Source: Ustilaginoidea virens
Lineage: Eukaryota; Ascomycota; Sordariomycetes; Hypocreales; Clavicipitaceae
Assembly: GCF_000687475.1 (NCBI RefSeq)
Contig: NC_057317.1
Coordinates: forward strand, 1,674,001-1,738,000
DNA: 64,000 nucleotides
Direction: 5' to 3'
Made by a program: the position numbers and the translations under genes. Every line of letters begins with the position of its first letter. The stretch's first letter is position 1. This document shows, piece by piece, positions 52,549 to 64,000 of the stretch. The notes under the pieces were generated by a model. The model did no database searches, was not told where the DNA came from, and saw only the letters and a program-made list of their open reading frames with translations.

Positions 52549-55500
52549 GCTGGGTGGGGTTGCCTTATTGTTTTAGAATAGCCATTTGCAGAACTTCTTC
52601 ACGAAAGAAATGGCGTGTTCCGTTCCTTTGGCCGAGTGCGCAAATGACGGGTATTACTTGTCCAACAACAGGCTGTGCGACCATGGTCTTTCGTCCAGGT
52701 TCGAGCGAGACTTGGGCGCGTTGGTAGTAGTTGGTTCGCTTAAGAGACGCCTGGTGGTGATGTTTCGTTATGGAGCGGCCCAGCCGGCTCTCGGAGGGCT
52801 TTGCCAGCCCTCTGATGCTAGTGACGGCAATCACGTACGGCATCGTTAGCGGCTGGTGGTTGAATCACTGCCAGTCATGTCGTTTGGGCTGGGATGCCGA
52901 TGCGGGGCTGTGACTCGCGCATTCATCCTTGTCTTGGCTCGGCTGCACATTGCTTGGGCGAGAGCGTCAGCGTGGCTAGTTTTTCAAGTCCTGATGCTTT
53001 GCCATGGTGCTTCCGGACGACCTGAGCAGCATTTCGAGGACAGATTACTGGGTTGTGTCGGCGCCAGCGGCTGCGACGAATCATGCGTGTGCGGAGGGAG
53101 TCATGCTTGCTTCGAGAGCAACCCGCAAGAATGTATTCTCCGAAATAAGGGACGGTTTACCGCTTTTTATGTAGGTAAAAGCTTCGTTTAGACCTCGGAT
53201 GTGGTGGTCAGTTTCTGCGGGATGCGGCTGCAACGATGGTCTCGATTCTTGTGCTCAGTTGCCGCCCTGGAAACTCGTAGAAATAGACAGCTCTCGTTGC
53301 AATAGCTGAACAAGCCAAAGAAGCTATCCGTGTATAGCTCACTATAGACTTGGTGTGCGACTGTGTCCAAACGTTTGCTCCAGTCCTGTCGCTCCCAGCA
53401 TTGCTTCAGTCAGCGCTTTTGATGAATGAACTTGGGTCTGCATCAGAAAAGGGTCATTGGATGCTGCAGCCATTGCATGTTGCCGGCGTTGTGGAATTCC
53501 TGGCTATAACTTTGTCCTATGCATCCGTTTCCGCGGTGAGGTGTAGCAGTGCGTTCGCAGCAAAGCTCATCGAAAAGGGGCATGCCCCCGTCAAGGTGCT
53601 TTTTTCCAACCGAATTCACGATTATCAGAATTCCCCTATTCTGAAACATCCACACTGGGCATGTCTGATTTCAAACGTTCCGGCTTTGCTGGTCGGGGAA
53701 ACATGATGAAACGGCCACCAAGCCTTGGCCTTGGGCAGTCTCGCTGCTGGCTTTCGCTGGTTGTTTCCTACAGTACTGCAGGCAGGGGGGCTTACAACAC
53801 AGCGATGCTGGGGACGCCAACTTGTCCAAGCGGGAGGTCTGGTCCTGAGCCGCATGCCTGATGCCTTGCCGCAACGTCGGCTCCGTCCTACCAAGGGCGA
53901 GGTATTGCATCCTTCAGAGACCGTCGCCTGCCTTGGGGGTTGCGCAGCTTGTTGTTTCGAAAACCGCCAGGGACCGGGAAATGTCGTGTAGCTCCCCGTG
54001 CCCTTTGAGGAGCATTGATTTGAATGCTGCGATTTCGCGGCTCATGTTGAGCTGCTGCATTGCGGACAATAGACCGCTGTCGAGATGCCCCAGCTGGCAT
54101 GATTATCATGATTCAAGGACGTGAGCAGTGTCACTATTCAACGGTTAAGCCCGGCAATGCGCAGGAAGAAGTCGACCGATCCGAACCTGGACGGGGGCAA
54201 CGCCGCCAAATGCGGAGGCATCGTTGGCATCTGACAGCCGCCAGCCGCCAGCCATTCGTGAGCTCATCATGCTGGTGACAAGCTCCAGGACGGGGAGAGA
54301 AACGGCATGTCTGGCCCAACATGTCTGAACTACTCCGTACTCGGTACCAAACCGCCACTGCTTTGTTCCGTAGGCCGAGGGACTGCAAGGTAATGACGTC
54401 GTCACAGCAGAGACAAAGAGCCAATCAAGGCCGAGGACCAGGGCTTGGACCCACCACCCACCACCCACCACCTGGGGCCACCAGACGGCACAAGTTCCCG
54501 CCAGTGGGCCTCCGCCATCCTTGCGCCCCAGTCGCTCGCTGCCCTGCCAATCATGCAATCGATGAGCTGTTGAACAAGCACCTGCCAGCTTGGAAACGAT
54601 CAATTTGATGCATGCTTGACCAGGCAGCATAATGCTCCCGGGCCCCGGCCTCCCAAGTGGCTCGGCATCTGCATGGCAAACCCTGCATGCCAGTCGAGCA
54701 AGGAAAAGCGCAGGACATACCAGCTCTCCAGGCAAAACAATAGCCGCCAAATGGTCGCTAGCTCGGCTTCGGCTTCGCACCAGGTCCAGATTTGGCGCTG
54801 CCCGAGTCGGCGCATCATTTCGACTTGGTCTCGCTCTCGCTCTCGCTCTCGCTCTGCTGCCAACTCGACTGGTTTTGCTTTTTGCTCCCTCGAGAAAAGA
54901 ACTGCGTCGCTGCGGCGACGTCATACTCTTTATGTGACATGACGAGCGGGAGAAAAAAAAAAAAAAAAAAAAAAAAAAAGAGAGAGGGAGAGAGAGGGAG
55001 AGAGAGACGTAAGAGGGGGCGCGCACGACGGGCTCGCCCAATTGAGCCAATCAGCGTCTCGGCCGGCCCTTTGGTTGTCGTCATCAGCAGCGGCTTCGAC
55101 CCACCCGGGCTCGCCATCAGACCAGACGCAACCCAACAAGACAAGTTGGCGCTGCAGGCTTGACGAGTTTGTTGCGGACCGCGACCACGGATAAGTGATT
55201 TACCGCATGATGAAATTGTTTTATTATTATTATTATTTTTTTTTTTTTTCGCTCGGCTAAAGAACACCTGGGGCGCAGATTGCATCACGGCAAGGGGTTG
55301 ATTTCGCATCTGCCCGTGTTATTGCGCATGTCCTCGAAGCTGCCATGGGCCCCAAATAAAAGGACATTAACCTTTGCTGCATGTACCGAGTAGCTCAGCT
55401 GCCTGTGCCCCACTCGACATGGTGGTGCTTGGTACTTGCTGCTGCTGCTGCTGCTGTCGATGGCAAGGCCGGCAGACAGTTGACAGCATCCAAGCGACCA

Positions 55501-56103
55501 GACCCCAGCCAGCTGCCGGACAGCCCTGGCCGTCCCGAAAAAAACAGAGCATTGAAATTGACAGCCCGCCAACCAGCCACTGCGCCCACGCCACGCCATG
55601 TACGCCTCGCACGCCTTGCAGTGACACCTCGAGAAATGCACGTGATGACTGGTCGCAAAAGCAAGATTTGCGCCCCTGACGCCCACACTTCCAGCACCGA
55701 AGCCAGGCGAGGTACCGCTAAAGCTAACTGCAGGGCCGTCTTTGCACTAGCATCGCCACCCCCACCCCCCCCCTTCCCCCAACCCCTTCGGCTTCGTACC
55801 CCCCCCCCTGGGGTATGCATGCAAACTGCTCCGTCCAGCTACCACCAACAAGCCATCCATCATTGATCATGCGGCTTAATTACCTGGCGTACACCCTTGC
55901 TCTCGTCCCGTCACTGACCTTTTTTTTTTCCTTTTCTTCTCATTTTCCTAGTCCTCCCTGTGCTGCAAGTCGCCAGTCTACCTCCGACGTCAGACTTATC
56001 CACCCCCTCCGGACTGCGCTCTGTGCCTCGCAAGTAAATCGTCTGACCGCTTCACTCAACCCAGCGTGCACCACCGTAGCTGCCAGGCTTCGGGCGATTC
56101 GCA
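52549..56103. other. 3.6 kb interval without supported genes
   Basis: Several frames of 80-120 codons (52586-53191, 53350-53991 plus strand) lack domains, signal peptides or splice logic I can support. Contains CCACCCA units (54455-54472), A27 (54953-54979) followed by GAGAGAGGGA purine sequence, TTA units (55220-55236), a CTG run (55437-55457) and C-rich runs (55765-55810). Confidence 0.45.
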
Positions 56104-57017
56104 ATGCCCAAGAGTAAGTCTTCAATGTCTTTCCGCCACCCGGCGCGGCGCGGCGCGGCATAGCATCAGCATCCTCCCTCGGATGATGCGACTCCCGGCC
56201 CCCCTCGTACCTCCCAGCGCAGCCCTGCCAGGATAAGCCCGTCGCCCTCGGAGCTTCCAAAGAAATGTTGCTGCCCGGGACAAGAAGCTGACGCGGGATT
56301 GATGCAGACCTCCCCCTCGGCCTGGGCGGCCTCGTCTTGCTGGCCACGTCCATCCTGTTCCTCTTCTTCACCATCCTCGCCGGCGTCAGCAACTCGACGC
56401 CGCTCAACAAGACGTACTTCCTGCGCGCCGACACCAGCGGCATCACGGGGGCCCGGGCCTCGTCCCAGTGGACCTACTTCTACGTCTGCGGCGACGGCAA
56501 CCTCGACTGCACCGGCGCCAAGGCCGCCATGCCCTTCGGCTGGGCCTGGGCCAGCGGCGCCAGCAACGTGCCCGACGGCCTGGGCGGCAGCTACGGCTCC
56601 GGCACCACCTCGTACCACTTCTTCTACCTGTGGCGCTTCGGCTGGGTCTTCTTCCTCATCACCCTCTTCTTCGAGGTCCTGGCCTTCTTCTCGGGCTTCC
56701 TGGCCTGCTGCGGGCGTCTAGGCGCCGCCCTCAGCTTCTTCGTCGCCGCGCTTGCCCTCGTCTTCCACACCGTCGCCTCGTCCCTCTTCACCGCTACTTT
56801 CGTCAAGGCGCGCGACCGGTTCCACGACGCCGGCCGCGACGCCTCTCTCGGAGCGTACGGCTTCGGCTGGGTCTGGGGCAGCTACGCCGCGCTCCTGCTT
56901 GCCACCATTCTGTTTGCCCTGGGCATCCGGGGCGACGGCAGCAGCGGAGGCGTCTTTGGCCGCAAGCCTAGCACGCGATCCCTCGAAGGCCGCCGGGTCA
57001 AGGACGAATACTCCTAA
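56104..57017 (+). CDS. SUR7/PalI-family four-helix membrane protein (eisosome-associated type)
   Basis: Two exons, 56104-56113 and 56308-57017; product 239 residues. The first exon is only 10 nt (Met-Pro-Lys plus one base); the 194-bp intron has GTAAGT, a GCTGAC branch site and a TGCAG acceptor. Four membrane helices lie at ~8-29, 113-137, 141-166 and 192-210. Between helices 1 and 2 is an extracellular loop with W58...C64...C71 (YFYVCGDGNLDCTGAKAAMPFGW), the Sur7-type WxxxxxC...C signature. These proteins mark eisosome/MCC plasma-membrane domains and influence wall and endocytosis. The cytosolic tail is Ser/Arg-rich (FGRKPSTRSLEGRRVKDEYS). Confidence 0.85.
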
Positions 57018-58385
57018 ATGGCCGCAGCTGGGTACCCCCTATCCCACAGGCGGCGCGCGGCACCCACGTGATAATTGCTTGCCTGCCGGATGCGCTCCTC
57101 GCTTCCTTTCACACCACTACATGAATAGCCAGCACCCGCGAGACACGCCGGCGGCCGTTACAATGCATTCGCAGCCAAAATCAACACTTCCTCCCTCCGC
57201 TCCTCATCCAAACCGAGACGACGCAACAAAGAATGGAGCACTAATATTCCCCCCCGCCCCTCGCTCTCCCCTAATGCCCCGTCTCACCTCAACCGAGTCC
57301 TTCCTTCATCGTATCGGCGTTGGCTGTTTTTTCCTTTCCCCCTGGACAAGCTTCTGCTCTTTGTTTTGATGCTCACCATGCATTTTGTTCACGCTACTCA
57401 CGATGCCAACGTCTTGCGATGAAACTGGGTAACCAAAAGGAGGAAATCGGGGAGTGAATCACCTGGTGTACATTGGGCCTACATATATGTAATAGCTTGG
57501 CCGGCACTCTCACTCATTTGCATGCGGCGGCCGATGAGAAAAACATGGTGGACGAGTTGGATACCCTTTGCCGTTAGATGCGACATGTGCTTTTACTCGT
57601 GGCTGCACGCTGCTAATTTAATCTAATTGAAGCTTATGTGCTATCGGTGCCCAAACCCCTATTTTTGATCAAACCCACGACAAGGTGACGACGAGTGGAC
57701 ATGCTTGCGTCTGTCGTGTGGCACTCCAAACAGTCATGCCACGGAAGCAGATATCACGTCAAAATCTGAAAACCCAGAGGACTTGTGAATTCCTCTCATC
57801 TAGCTCCGCTCCAACTACACCTGGCTCCATCACCATCTCCATCTGCGCCTCCGCCCCAGCATTTGCATGTGATTCACCCTCGCCCGCTCCTCCACCAATA
57901 CAAAAAATAAAATAGAAATAGTTCCACTGCTTGTCCTACTCGCACAAGATGCAGCGTCTGTCTAGGAGGAAAACGAGAGAAGAAGAAGACCAAAAAATAA
58001 AAATATGCTGCTCGTTGCTCCTCATATGCCCATGTAGCCAGAGATAAGAATGACGCGCAGGGGGAAGTAAGGGAGGAGGCAGTACCAAGACCGAGAGCCC
58101 CCTTGGCGAGCGTTCAAGCGGGCAAGCGGACGGGGGAATAGCCAAAACCGACTCCCCGTCTCGGCGTGGAGGTCTCATCATTGATGACGCGGCCTGGTAC
58201 CCCGGCAGCCGAAGCAGATACCAGCTCTGTGTGGGCATGTCGCAATGCCTATTCGGTCAAAAAGGGGGTAACGATAATCCAGAAGGGAATAAATAGGTGT
58301 TTCAGCGTTTCTTTGTCGTTTCCAACAAGGGGAAAAGAATAAGAATTTCAACGTTTGGTCTCGTTCGATGGTCTTGGAGCTCTGC
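57018..58385. other. Convergent intergenic region SUR7-family/PBS2
   Basis: 1.4 kb with C-rich sequence at 57250-57330 and A-rich stretches at 57900-58000; no homopolymer over 12 and no gene supported. Confidence 0.5.
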
Positions 58386-60520
58386 TCAGGAAAACGGACT
58401 GTCGACGGGGCTGACAGAGTCCAACGGGGCTGCATGCAAAGCTGGACGTGTGCTGCCGGGCTTGCTTGGTGGTTCGACAAGGCAGCTCTTGAGAACTTGT
58501 CGTACCCATGCCGCCACTTCAGGGTCGTCGGTATTGTCCGCTCCTAGGTCAAGTTGCCCGACAGCTTCGGCTAACTTGTCTGCATCTTCCCCTTCTTCGA
58601 CCTCCTCTGTGATGGTATGGGGCTTGGAGAAGGATTGTAACCAAGGGTGGTTCAGCAGCATGGGGTAGGTGGCTCTCATCTTGGGCACCTTGTGCAGACA
58701 GCTCGATACAAAGTTCTGAGCCGTATCTGAATACCCCTCGCCGGGAAGATCAGGCGGGTCGCCTTCCACAATGGCCTTATGACGTTGACGATTGTTGGTT
58801 AGCATACATTTAGCCTTGAATGATGTGTATGTGTGTGTGTGTGTGTGTGTGCGTGCGTGTGTGTGTTGGAGTTCCCCGGGTGACAAGAGCAACTTACATT
58901 GAGCTGGCTGAAGATTGTGGACGATACTTCAGGCGGATAAGGGTAGCGACCCATGGCGCATTCGATGATTGTCAGCCCCAAGCTCCAGATGTCGCTTTGC
59001 ACGCTATAGGTGCCATCAGAAGAGCCTGGCGCCGCCAAACCCCCGCCAGATATTCGTTCCGGGGCCATGTAGCTCTGACAACCAATGTTCGTCCTGGCTA
59101 TGCTGGCCACCAGGTTACCGCTGACGCCGAAATCGCATATCTTGACCTGGCCTCGCGTGTTGACCAGGATGTTTGTTGGCTTCACGTCGCGGTGGATAAT
59201 GTTGTGCTCGTCCTTCAGCGACTTGAGACCCCTTACAGTGGAAAAGGTAATTTTCCGCAACACGCTCTCGGGGATGCCTCCAGAGTACAGCTTATCGATG
59301 GACCCTCCATCCATGTACTCTATGCACATGTATACGGCACCCTCTTGGAAAAAGGCCCCGTAAAAGTCGATGATGTATGGCGACACGCATTCGTGGAGAA
59401 TGACGAGCTCTTTCAAGATGGTCGAGAACTTGGCATCGTCGAGTTCAAGGCGGATTTCCTTCATGGCCATCAGCTTGCCCGTTGTTTCTTTGCCGCCCGC
59501 GTCTTCCTTTGCGCCGTCGTCATTGTCCTCTGACTTGATCAACGGATCCGACAAGGTGTGTTGTAGGCGTATGCCGGACAGGCCTTGGCCGAAGCGTGGG
59601 ACTGTCGGCTTGGCATGTCTGACCTTGTACACGGTACCGTAGTTGCCTTTGCCAAGTTCTCCTTGTATTTGAATCTCGTCGAGTGAAATGGCAAACGTTC
59701 GGCCGTTGGCAAAGTTGACCCCAGTGTTGGTGATGGTGGCGGCTCCATCAAACGTGATCCAGCCCTTGTCGGCATCGATGTACTTCTTGAAGTCATCAAG
59801 TTTAGACCCGAGCGTGGATTTGTTCGCCTTTGGTTGCTCGTCGGCTGGCGGTTCGCCCGTGAGGTCGGACAACTTGGGGGCGCCCGTGCGTTTGAGCCCC
59901 GGAGTGGGTGTCGAGGCACCGCTTCCCATTTCCGACAGTTTCATGCCAAACTTGTTGGCTCTTCTCGCGCTCAGGGACGGCTTCAAGCCTGGGTCGGACC
60001 AGTGTTGGGCTACGGGGCCCGGCCGATGCATCGCATTGGCAGGTAGGCCCAGCCCAGGAAAGCCGTTTTGCCCGGGCCTGGAGCCGGGGCCGGCAAAAGA
60101 AGGCGAGGACGAGTTTGGGGACGCGCCGATTGGTGAAGAGCCCATGGGCGACGATCCCATGGGCGACGATCCCATGCGAGCTCTGTGGAGAGCAAGGGCC
60201 CGGGCCATGACATCGTTGTTCATGGCACCGCCCGAGCCAGCAGCAAGCGCTGGCTGAGTATTTTGCGGCTTTCTCGCCCTTCCCAACAGGCCCATTGCTG
60301 TCGAGTTTGGATTCATGTTGGGCGGATCAGACACGGACCGGAGCGATGGCATCCGCTTTGACTTGTCGGTGTCGGGTACTGGTGATGGGTCGGCGTCTGA
60401 AGAAGAAGAAGCATTGGACTCTAAAGTATCACCCTCACCTGCAGACGAGATTGGAGCCTCCAAGTCGTTTGATCCTTCCATATCCTCCGGCGTCGCGGGG
60501 ATCGAATCGGAGCCGCTCAT
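58386..60520 (-). CDS. PBS2: MAP kinase kinase PBS2 (HOG osmostress pathway)
   Basis: Two exons, 60520-58898 and 58775-58386; product 670 residues. It phosphorylates Hog1-type MAPK under osmotic and other stress. The N-terminal 280 residues are disordered, with a repeated MGSSP motif (116-130). The kinase domain has the glycine loop GKGNYG (290-295), Lys354 in MAMKEI, HRDVKPTN (443-450), DFG (463-465), activation-loop Ser473 and Thr477 (SIARTNIG) and APER; MAPKK subfamily wording (YIIDFYGAFFQEGAVYMCIEYMDGGS) supports Pbs2 over Ste7/Mkk. An acidic insertion (~305-347) separates strands 2 and 3. The 122-bp intron (donor GTAAGT, branch GCTAACC) contains a CA repeat. The start at 60520 matches fungal Pbs2 length. 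Confidence 0.94.
58830..58866 (-). repeat. CA microsatellite in the PBS2 intron
   Basis: About 17 imperfect CA/TG units, with CGCACGCA interruptions, inside the 122-bp intron between exons 1 and 2. Confidence 0.85.
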
Positions 60521-63500
60521 GGCGGGGGGAAAAGGGGGGGGGGGGGACCGGACGAAGCGATGAGGAACAAGTCTTGGTTGGAGCGGATGGCGCAGCCGTT
60601 TCCGCAGCAAATGGCAGAATCAGACCATGCACACTGCGCAATGACGAGAAGAACGCTGTGAAGGGCAGTGGCCGGAGACGGAAAGCTCTAGCAGCGTGTT
60701 GCTTGTATGATTTCCGCGCGCGATGGCCGACCCGGGATCTGCTGCAGGCGGGGGGATCGTGGTTTTTGTCGCGGGGGAAGACTGTTGGACTCGAATCGCT
60801 AAATCAGCGTGTAATCTACGTTCGTTGATGGAGCTGGTAATGTCGGTGCGTTGTGGCGGGGCGGGGCTTGGCGGCAATGGGAAAGTGGCGAGTGCAAAGG
60901 TATCATTAAATCTGGTTGGAAGTGGAAAGTGGGACTGCCGACTTGTGGCGTGGCTCAAGGGCAACAAGGACGGCAAGGGCGGGCAAGGGCGACAAGACCG
61001 ATTAGACCGATTAGACCGATTAGACCGATTAGACCGACCGATTAGACCGACTAGACCGACTAGACGGTCTCTTGACTGGATCGACCGTGAAAACTTCGGC
61101 TCAAGGGTCAAGGCGCGGAGTAACCAAGGCCAGTGGCTGGTTGCATTTGCAGGTCAGTCTGTCGTGTCAGTGACAGGACTTGACATTTTATACCACAGAA
61201 AGCCAGTGATGCATCTGTCCAGCTTTCCCGCTCCCGTGGGCCACTTTGGACCAGTTTACCGAATACGAACGAATGGATGCCAGTTTGCCATGAGAAATCA
61301 CCTTGAAAATTTTTCTCCTGCTTGGAGCGGAAGAAACAGGGAGTGGACAACAACGAGCAGAAGGGGGTATTGAAAAAAAATCACAAAACAAACAACAAAA
61401 AGTCAAACGTAAACGTCTGAAAACTTCCGAAGTGGAACTCGGAGCCTGAAAGCTCCAAAATATCGACTTGCTGCACCTATCAGGTGGGACGATTTGGGCA
61501 ACAATATGTCTGGTAGGTGCCTGCTCACGGGTGCCTGCCTGATTCTTGCAGGGCTGTCAGGCGCTGCAGTTACAGGGCTTCACCGATTGTTATACTGTAG
61601 TGGGGCAACAGCCGTCCGTCATCCGTTGGCAGGCCCGAAACCTCGCGAGCTTCCTTCATGTGAACAAATGAGCCAGCAAGGAAAAGGGGCCATTGCTTGT
61701 TGAAGAAATTTGAAGAACCAACACGGTAGCTGACGACGATTGGGCGAATGACAAGAAACGACATCGAAACGATCCAGGACATGGCCGCCAGCAACACGTC
61801 CTTGATGTTTGATCTGCCGGGGTTTGCGTGACTCACACTCGCTGACAAGTCGATGGGTGGCTCTTTCCTTTTCCGTGAGAGGTAACCGAGATGACCGCGG
61901 TGCCCAAGATTACACGCGGCGCGTGGAGTTCGCGATGAAACATGAAACACTTGCTGAGACACTGAGGCTGAAGGTGTTGATGCGATTAATGCTGAGCTTC
62001 CGTAACGGAGTACATTGACTGGGCCTTGACTGGGCCTTGACGTGTCAGATTGCAAGGTATTAACAGGTTGCACAGCTGCGAGACTGGCCCCAGCCTGTTC
62101 GGGACGTGATGACCAACACTGAATCAATAGTACGAGCACGTATCGGTGAGGCCATGATTAATACTTTTTTTTTCCTCTTGGCTGCTACCTGCTGTGCGTA
62201 TCCTCTCGCGTTGACAGGGGCCTGGAAAGGGCAGGGCCATGCGGCCGATTTTTTCTGTTGAATATTACCAGGTATATGTTCTTTTCAAAATCATTGTTGA
62301 GATCGGGATTCAGAGCCGCTGCGAACAGGTCATGGCTATGCATAAGCAAGGGGACGTGGAGAACGGATCACGTCCAAATGCCCGTATAACTGACCACAAT
62401 CCACAGCAAGTAGGGCACGACGAGCATTATCTGCATGCATCTCAAACTCTGACCGTCATGCCCCTCATGCGATACTACCCTGAGCACAGACTCTTCGGCG
62501 GCACAGCACGTCACGACAAAGCCGTGGACTCTCTTCTCGAAGCAACCCTATTCATTCACTCCGGTGCGGCGGAACCGTCACCAGCAGGACTGTCAATTTG
62601 CCGAGACGGCGTCGAAAACCCATCCTTGACAATAAGTTATCGGGCAAAGCGCAAAATTCAACATACCTTTTGACCATGGACTCAAACCAGAGAAATGGTG
62701 GTTGCCAACAAAGCCAATCGGGTGCGTCTGGCTCCGTTCCCTGGAGCCAAGAGATGAGAAAGATAAGGCTACCATGATGGGGAAAGTGCAGAGGCACAAG
62801 GTGAGTCCTGAGTTCCGCGGAAGAGGCAAGTAGTGCTCCATGGTAATATGTATAACGTAGCCTGTTAAGACGAGGTCGATTCTAAATCTAACACTCACAC
62901 CTCTAGGCATAACCTGTTCCTGGCAGATCAGATTATCTCCGGTCCGTGTTTATGGTCCCTCAGAATAATCCCGTGGTCGTATCTACCTGAAACGACGAGA
63001 TCCTTCTATTGAATCGACGACTCGTTGATTTCTGCGTGCCTGGTAATGCTGCTCTGCGGACATTCACTTCTCTTTGACCGGGCGACAAGACGCATCGTTG
63101 AGAGTTCGGTGTCCGAATAGCCCCTGGTTTTGACTTGCCATCCACTTGGGACAGGGATTCTCATATCCGTGGAATCCTCTTGTACAAACATTGCTGGATG
63201 AAAGACGAACCTGGATACGCAGACGACTGGATGCAGCACACCAAACGGGGAAAAAGTCGAAACTCGGACTCTTTGCGCCTTTTCTCTGTACCCCCCCCCC
63301 TCTTTTCTATTTCCCTCTCACCCTCCGCGTCTCTCATTAAGCTATTTATTCATTTTTTATTTATTTGCCCTTGGGAAGAGCATGAATTGCGTTGACTGCC
63401 TCCTGGAAAGTCTCTTCTACAGATTACCCCTCTAATGAGCCCTATCTAGGTCAGCTATCCTTAAGGGGAGAGTTGCTTCCACGGATTGTTTCTTGCCACC

Positions 63501-64000
63501 CCAGGACCCGTTGTCCCCGCTGATCAGCAGTGTATGCAGCCACGGATAGCATTCAAGAGTCAAGACTGCGAGCATAACATTGCGAATGCGGGGGAAAACT
63601 TGCCAAGGCCTCGGGGCTATCCCGAACGGACGGGGCTTGGAAGATCGGGCTTCCCACCGATCAAATTGCGTCGGAAAGCAACGGGAGGGGCTTGTCTGCG
63701 GAAAGGGGAGTTCCTGTGACGTGACGAGCCAATGTGGCCTCGCTGTACTTGGTTTTTGAGACATGGTCAATGAAGTCTACCAAGATTCGTCGCAGTGGAG
63801 ACCAGCAAAAGGTGCCCATTATGCGCCTTGGCGTTGAAGTGCCAAGAAAGGCTTCTGCATTGCGCCCACATTGCGCCCATATACAAGGATGAACCACACA
63901 CAGCCTGCAAGGAATCGAATACGCAACTGGTCCGGCCGGCGCAAGGTCCACCGCATTCTTGCCACTCGACATTGCTCATTTTGCGGCCGCTGGAGACGGT
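60521..64000. other. 3.5 kb right-hand interval without supported genes
   Basis: Upstream of PBS2. A 9-bp GATTAGACC minisatellite lies at about 60997-61065. Minus-strand frames at 61570-62139 (with a hydrophobic stretch) and 62593-62910 are not recognised. T/A-rich DNA occurs at 62165 and 63340-63365. Confidence 0.4.
60997..61065. repeat. 9-bp minisatellite GATTAGACC
   Basis: Seven to eight units, the last ones drifting to GACTAGACC. Confidence 0.88.

Noticed and set aside
52586..53991. Series of plus-strand frames of about 80-120 codons next to the tRNA genes
   Set aside because: No combination gave recognisable splice sites and a protein of known type; left as unsupported.
54145..55050. 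301-codon minus-strand frame
   Set aside because: Contains a poly-Phe stretch from the A27 tract and (RA)n from a TCGCTC repeat; low-complexity artefact.
1..64000. Biosynthetic cluster, CRISPR array or intact transposon
   Set aside because: No polyketide or peptide synthase, no transposase or reverse transcriptase and no spaced direct-repeat array was seen; the regular repeats are simple satellites.

Overview
This 64 kb window is nuclear DNA of a filamentous ascomycete. The genes are GC-rich and split by short GT-AG introns of roughly 45-160 bp with CTRAY-like branch points. They include the conidiation regulator abaA, a fungal LysRS, the HOG-pathway kinase kinase Pbs2, a Sur7-family eisosome protein and a TOS1 cell-wall protein. 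Short dispersed TACCTAGGTACC and TACTCCGTAC motifs, together with abaA, suggest a Sordariomycete, probably in the Hypocreales; the species cannot be named from the sequence alone.

Layout. 0-10 kb: UAP1 (partial, -), thymine/uracil-DNA glycosylase (+), ARP4 (-), mitochondrial lysyl-tRNA synthetase (+), TOS1-family wall protein (-). 10-16 kb: two secreted-protein genes, a 10-cysteine protein (-) in an AT-rich, repeat-bearing stretch and a two-part secreted protein (+). 16-27 kb: ROK1 helicase (-), PIG-P/GPI19 (-), VPS8 (-), GPALPP/DUF3752 protein (+). 27-37 kb: membrane RING-H2 protein (-), a 4.6 kb gap, cyclophilin H (+), a secreted LPMO-like protein (-). 37-41 kb: a gene-poor block packed with micro- and minisatellites. 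41-49 kb: abaA (-), MRD1 (-), a secreted double-knottin-like protein (-). 49-56 kb: mostly non-coding, but with three tandem intron-containing tRNA-Leu(AAG) genes (-). 56-64 kb: SUR7/PalI-family protein (+), PBS2 (-), then 3.5 kb without a gene I can support.

Most genes are housekeeping genes and are not an operon-like unit. Several touch the cell surface: UAP1 makes the UDP-GlcNAc used by the GPI-GlcNAc transferase containing PIG-P; TOS1, the LPMO-like protein, Sur7 and Pbs2 act in the wall, membrane or stress signalling. The less described items are the double six-cysteine knottin-like protein with a poly-Glu tail (48.7-49.1 kb), the 354-residue secreted protein at 14.3-15.5 kb, the LPMO-like protein at 35.6-37.1 kb and the 10-cysteine protein at 12.2-12.5 kb. 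The genome is unusually rich in long homopolymers, several of them in convergent intergenic regions or inside introns.
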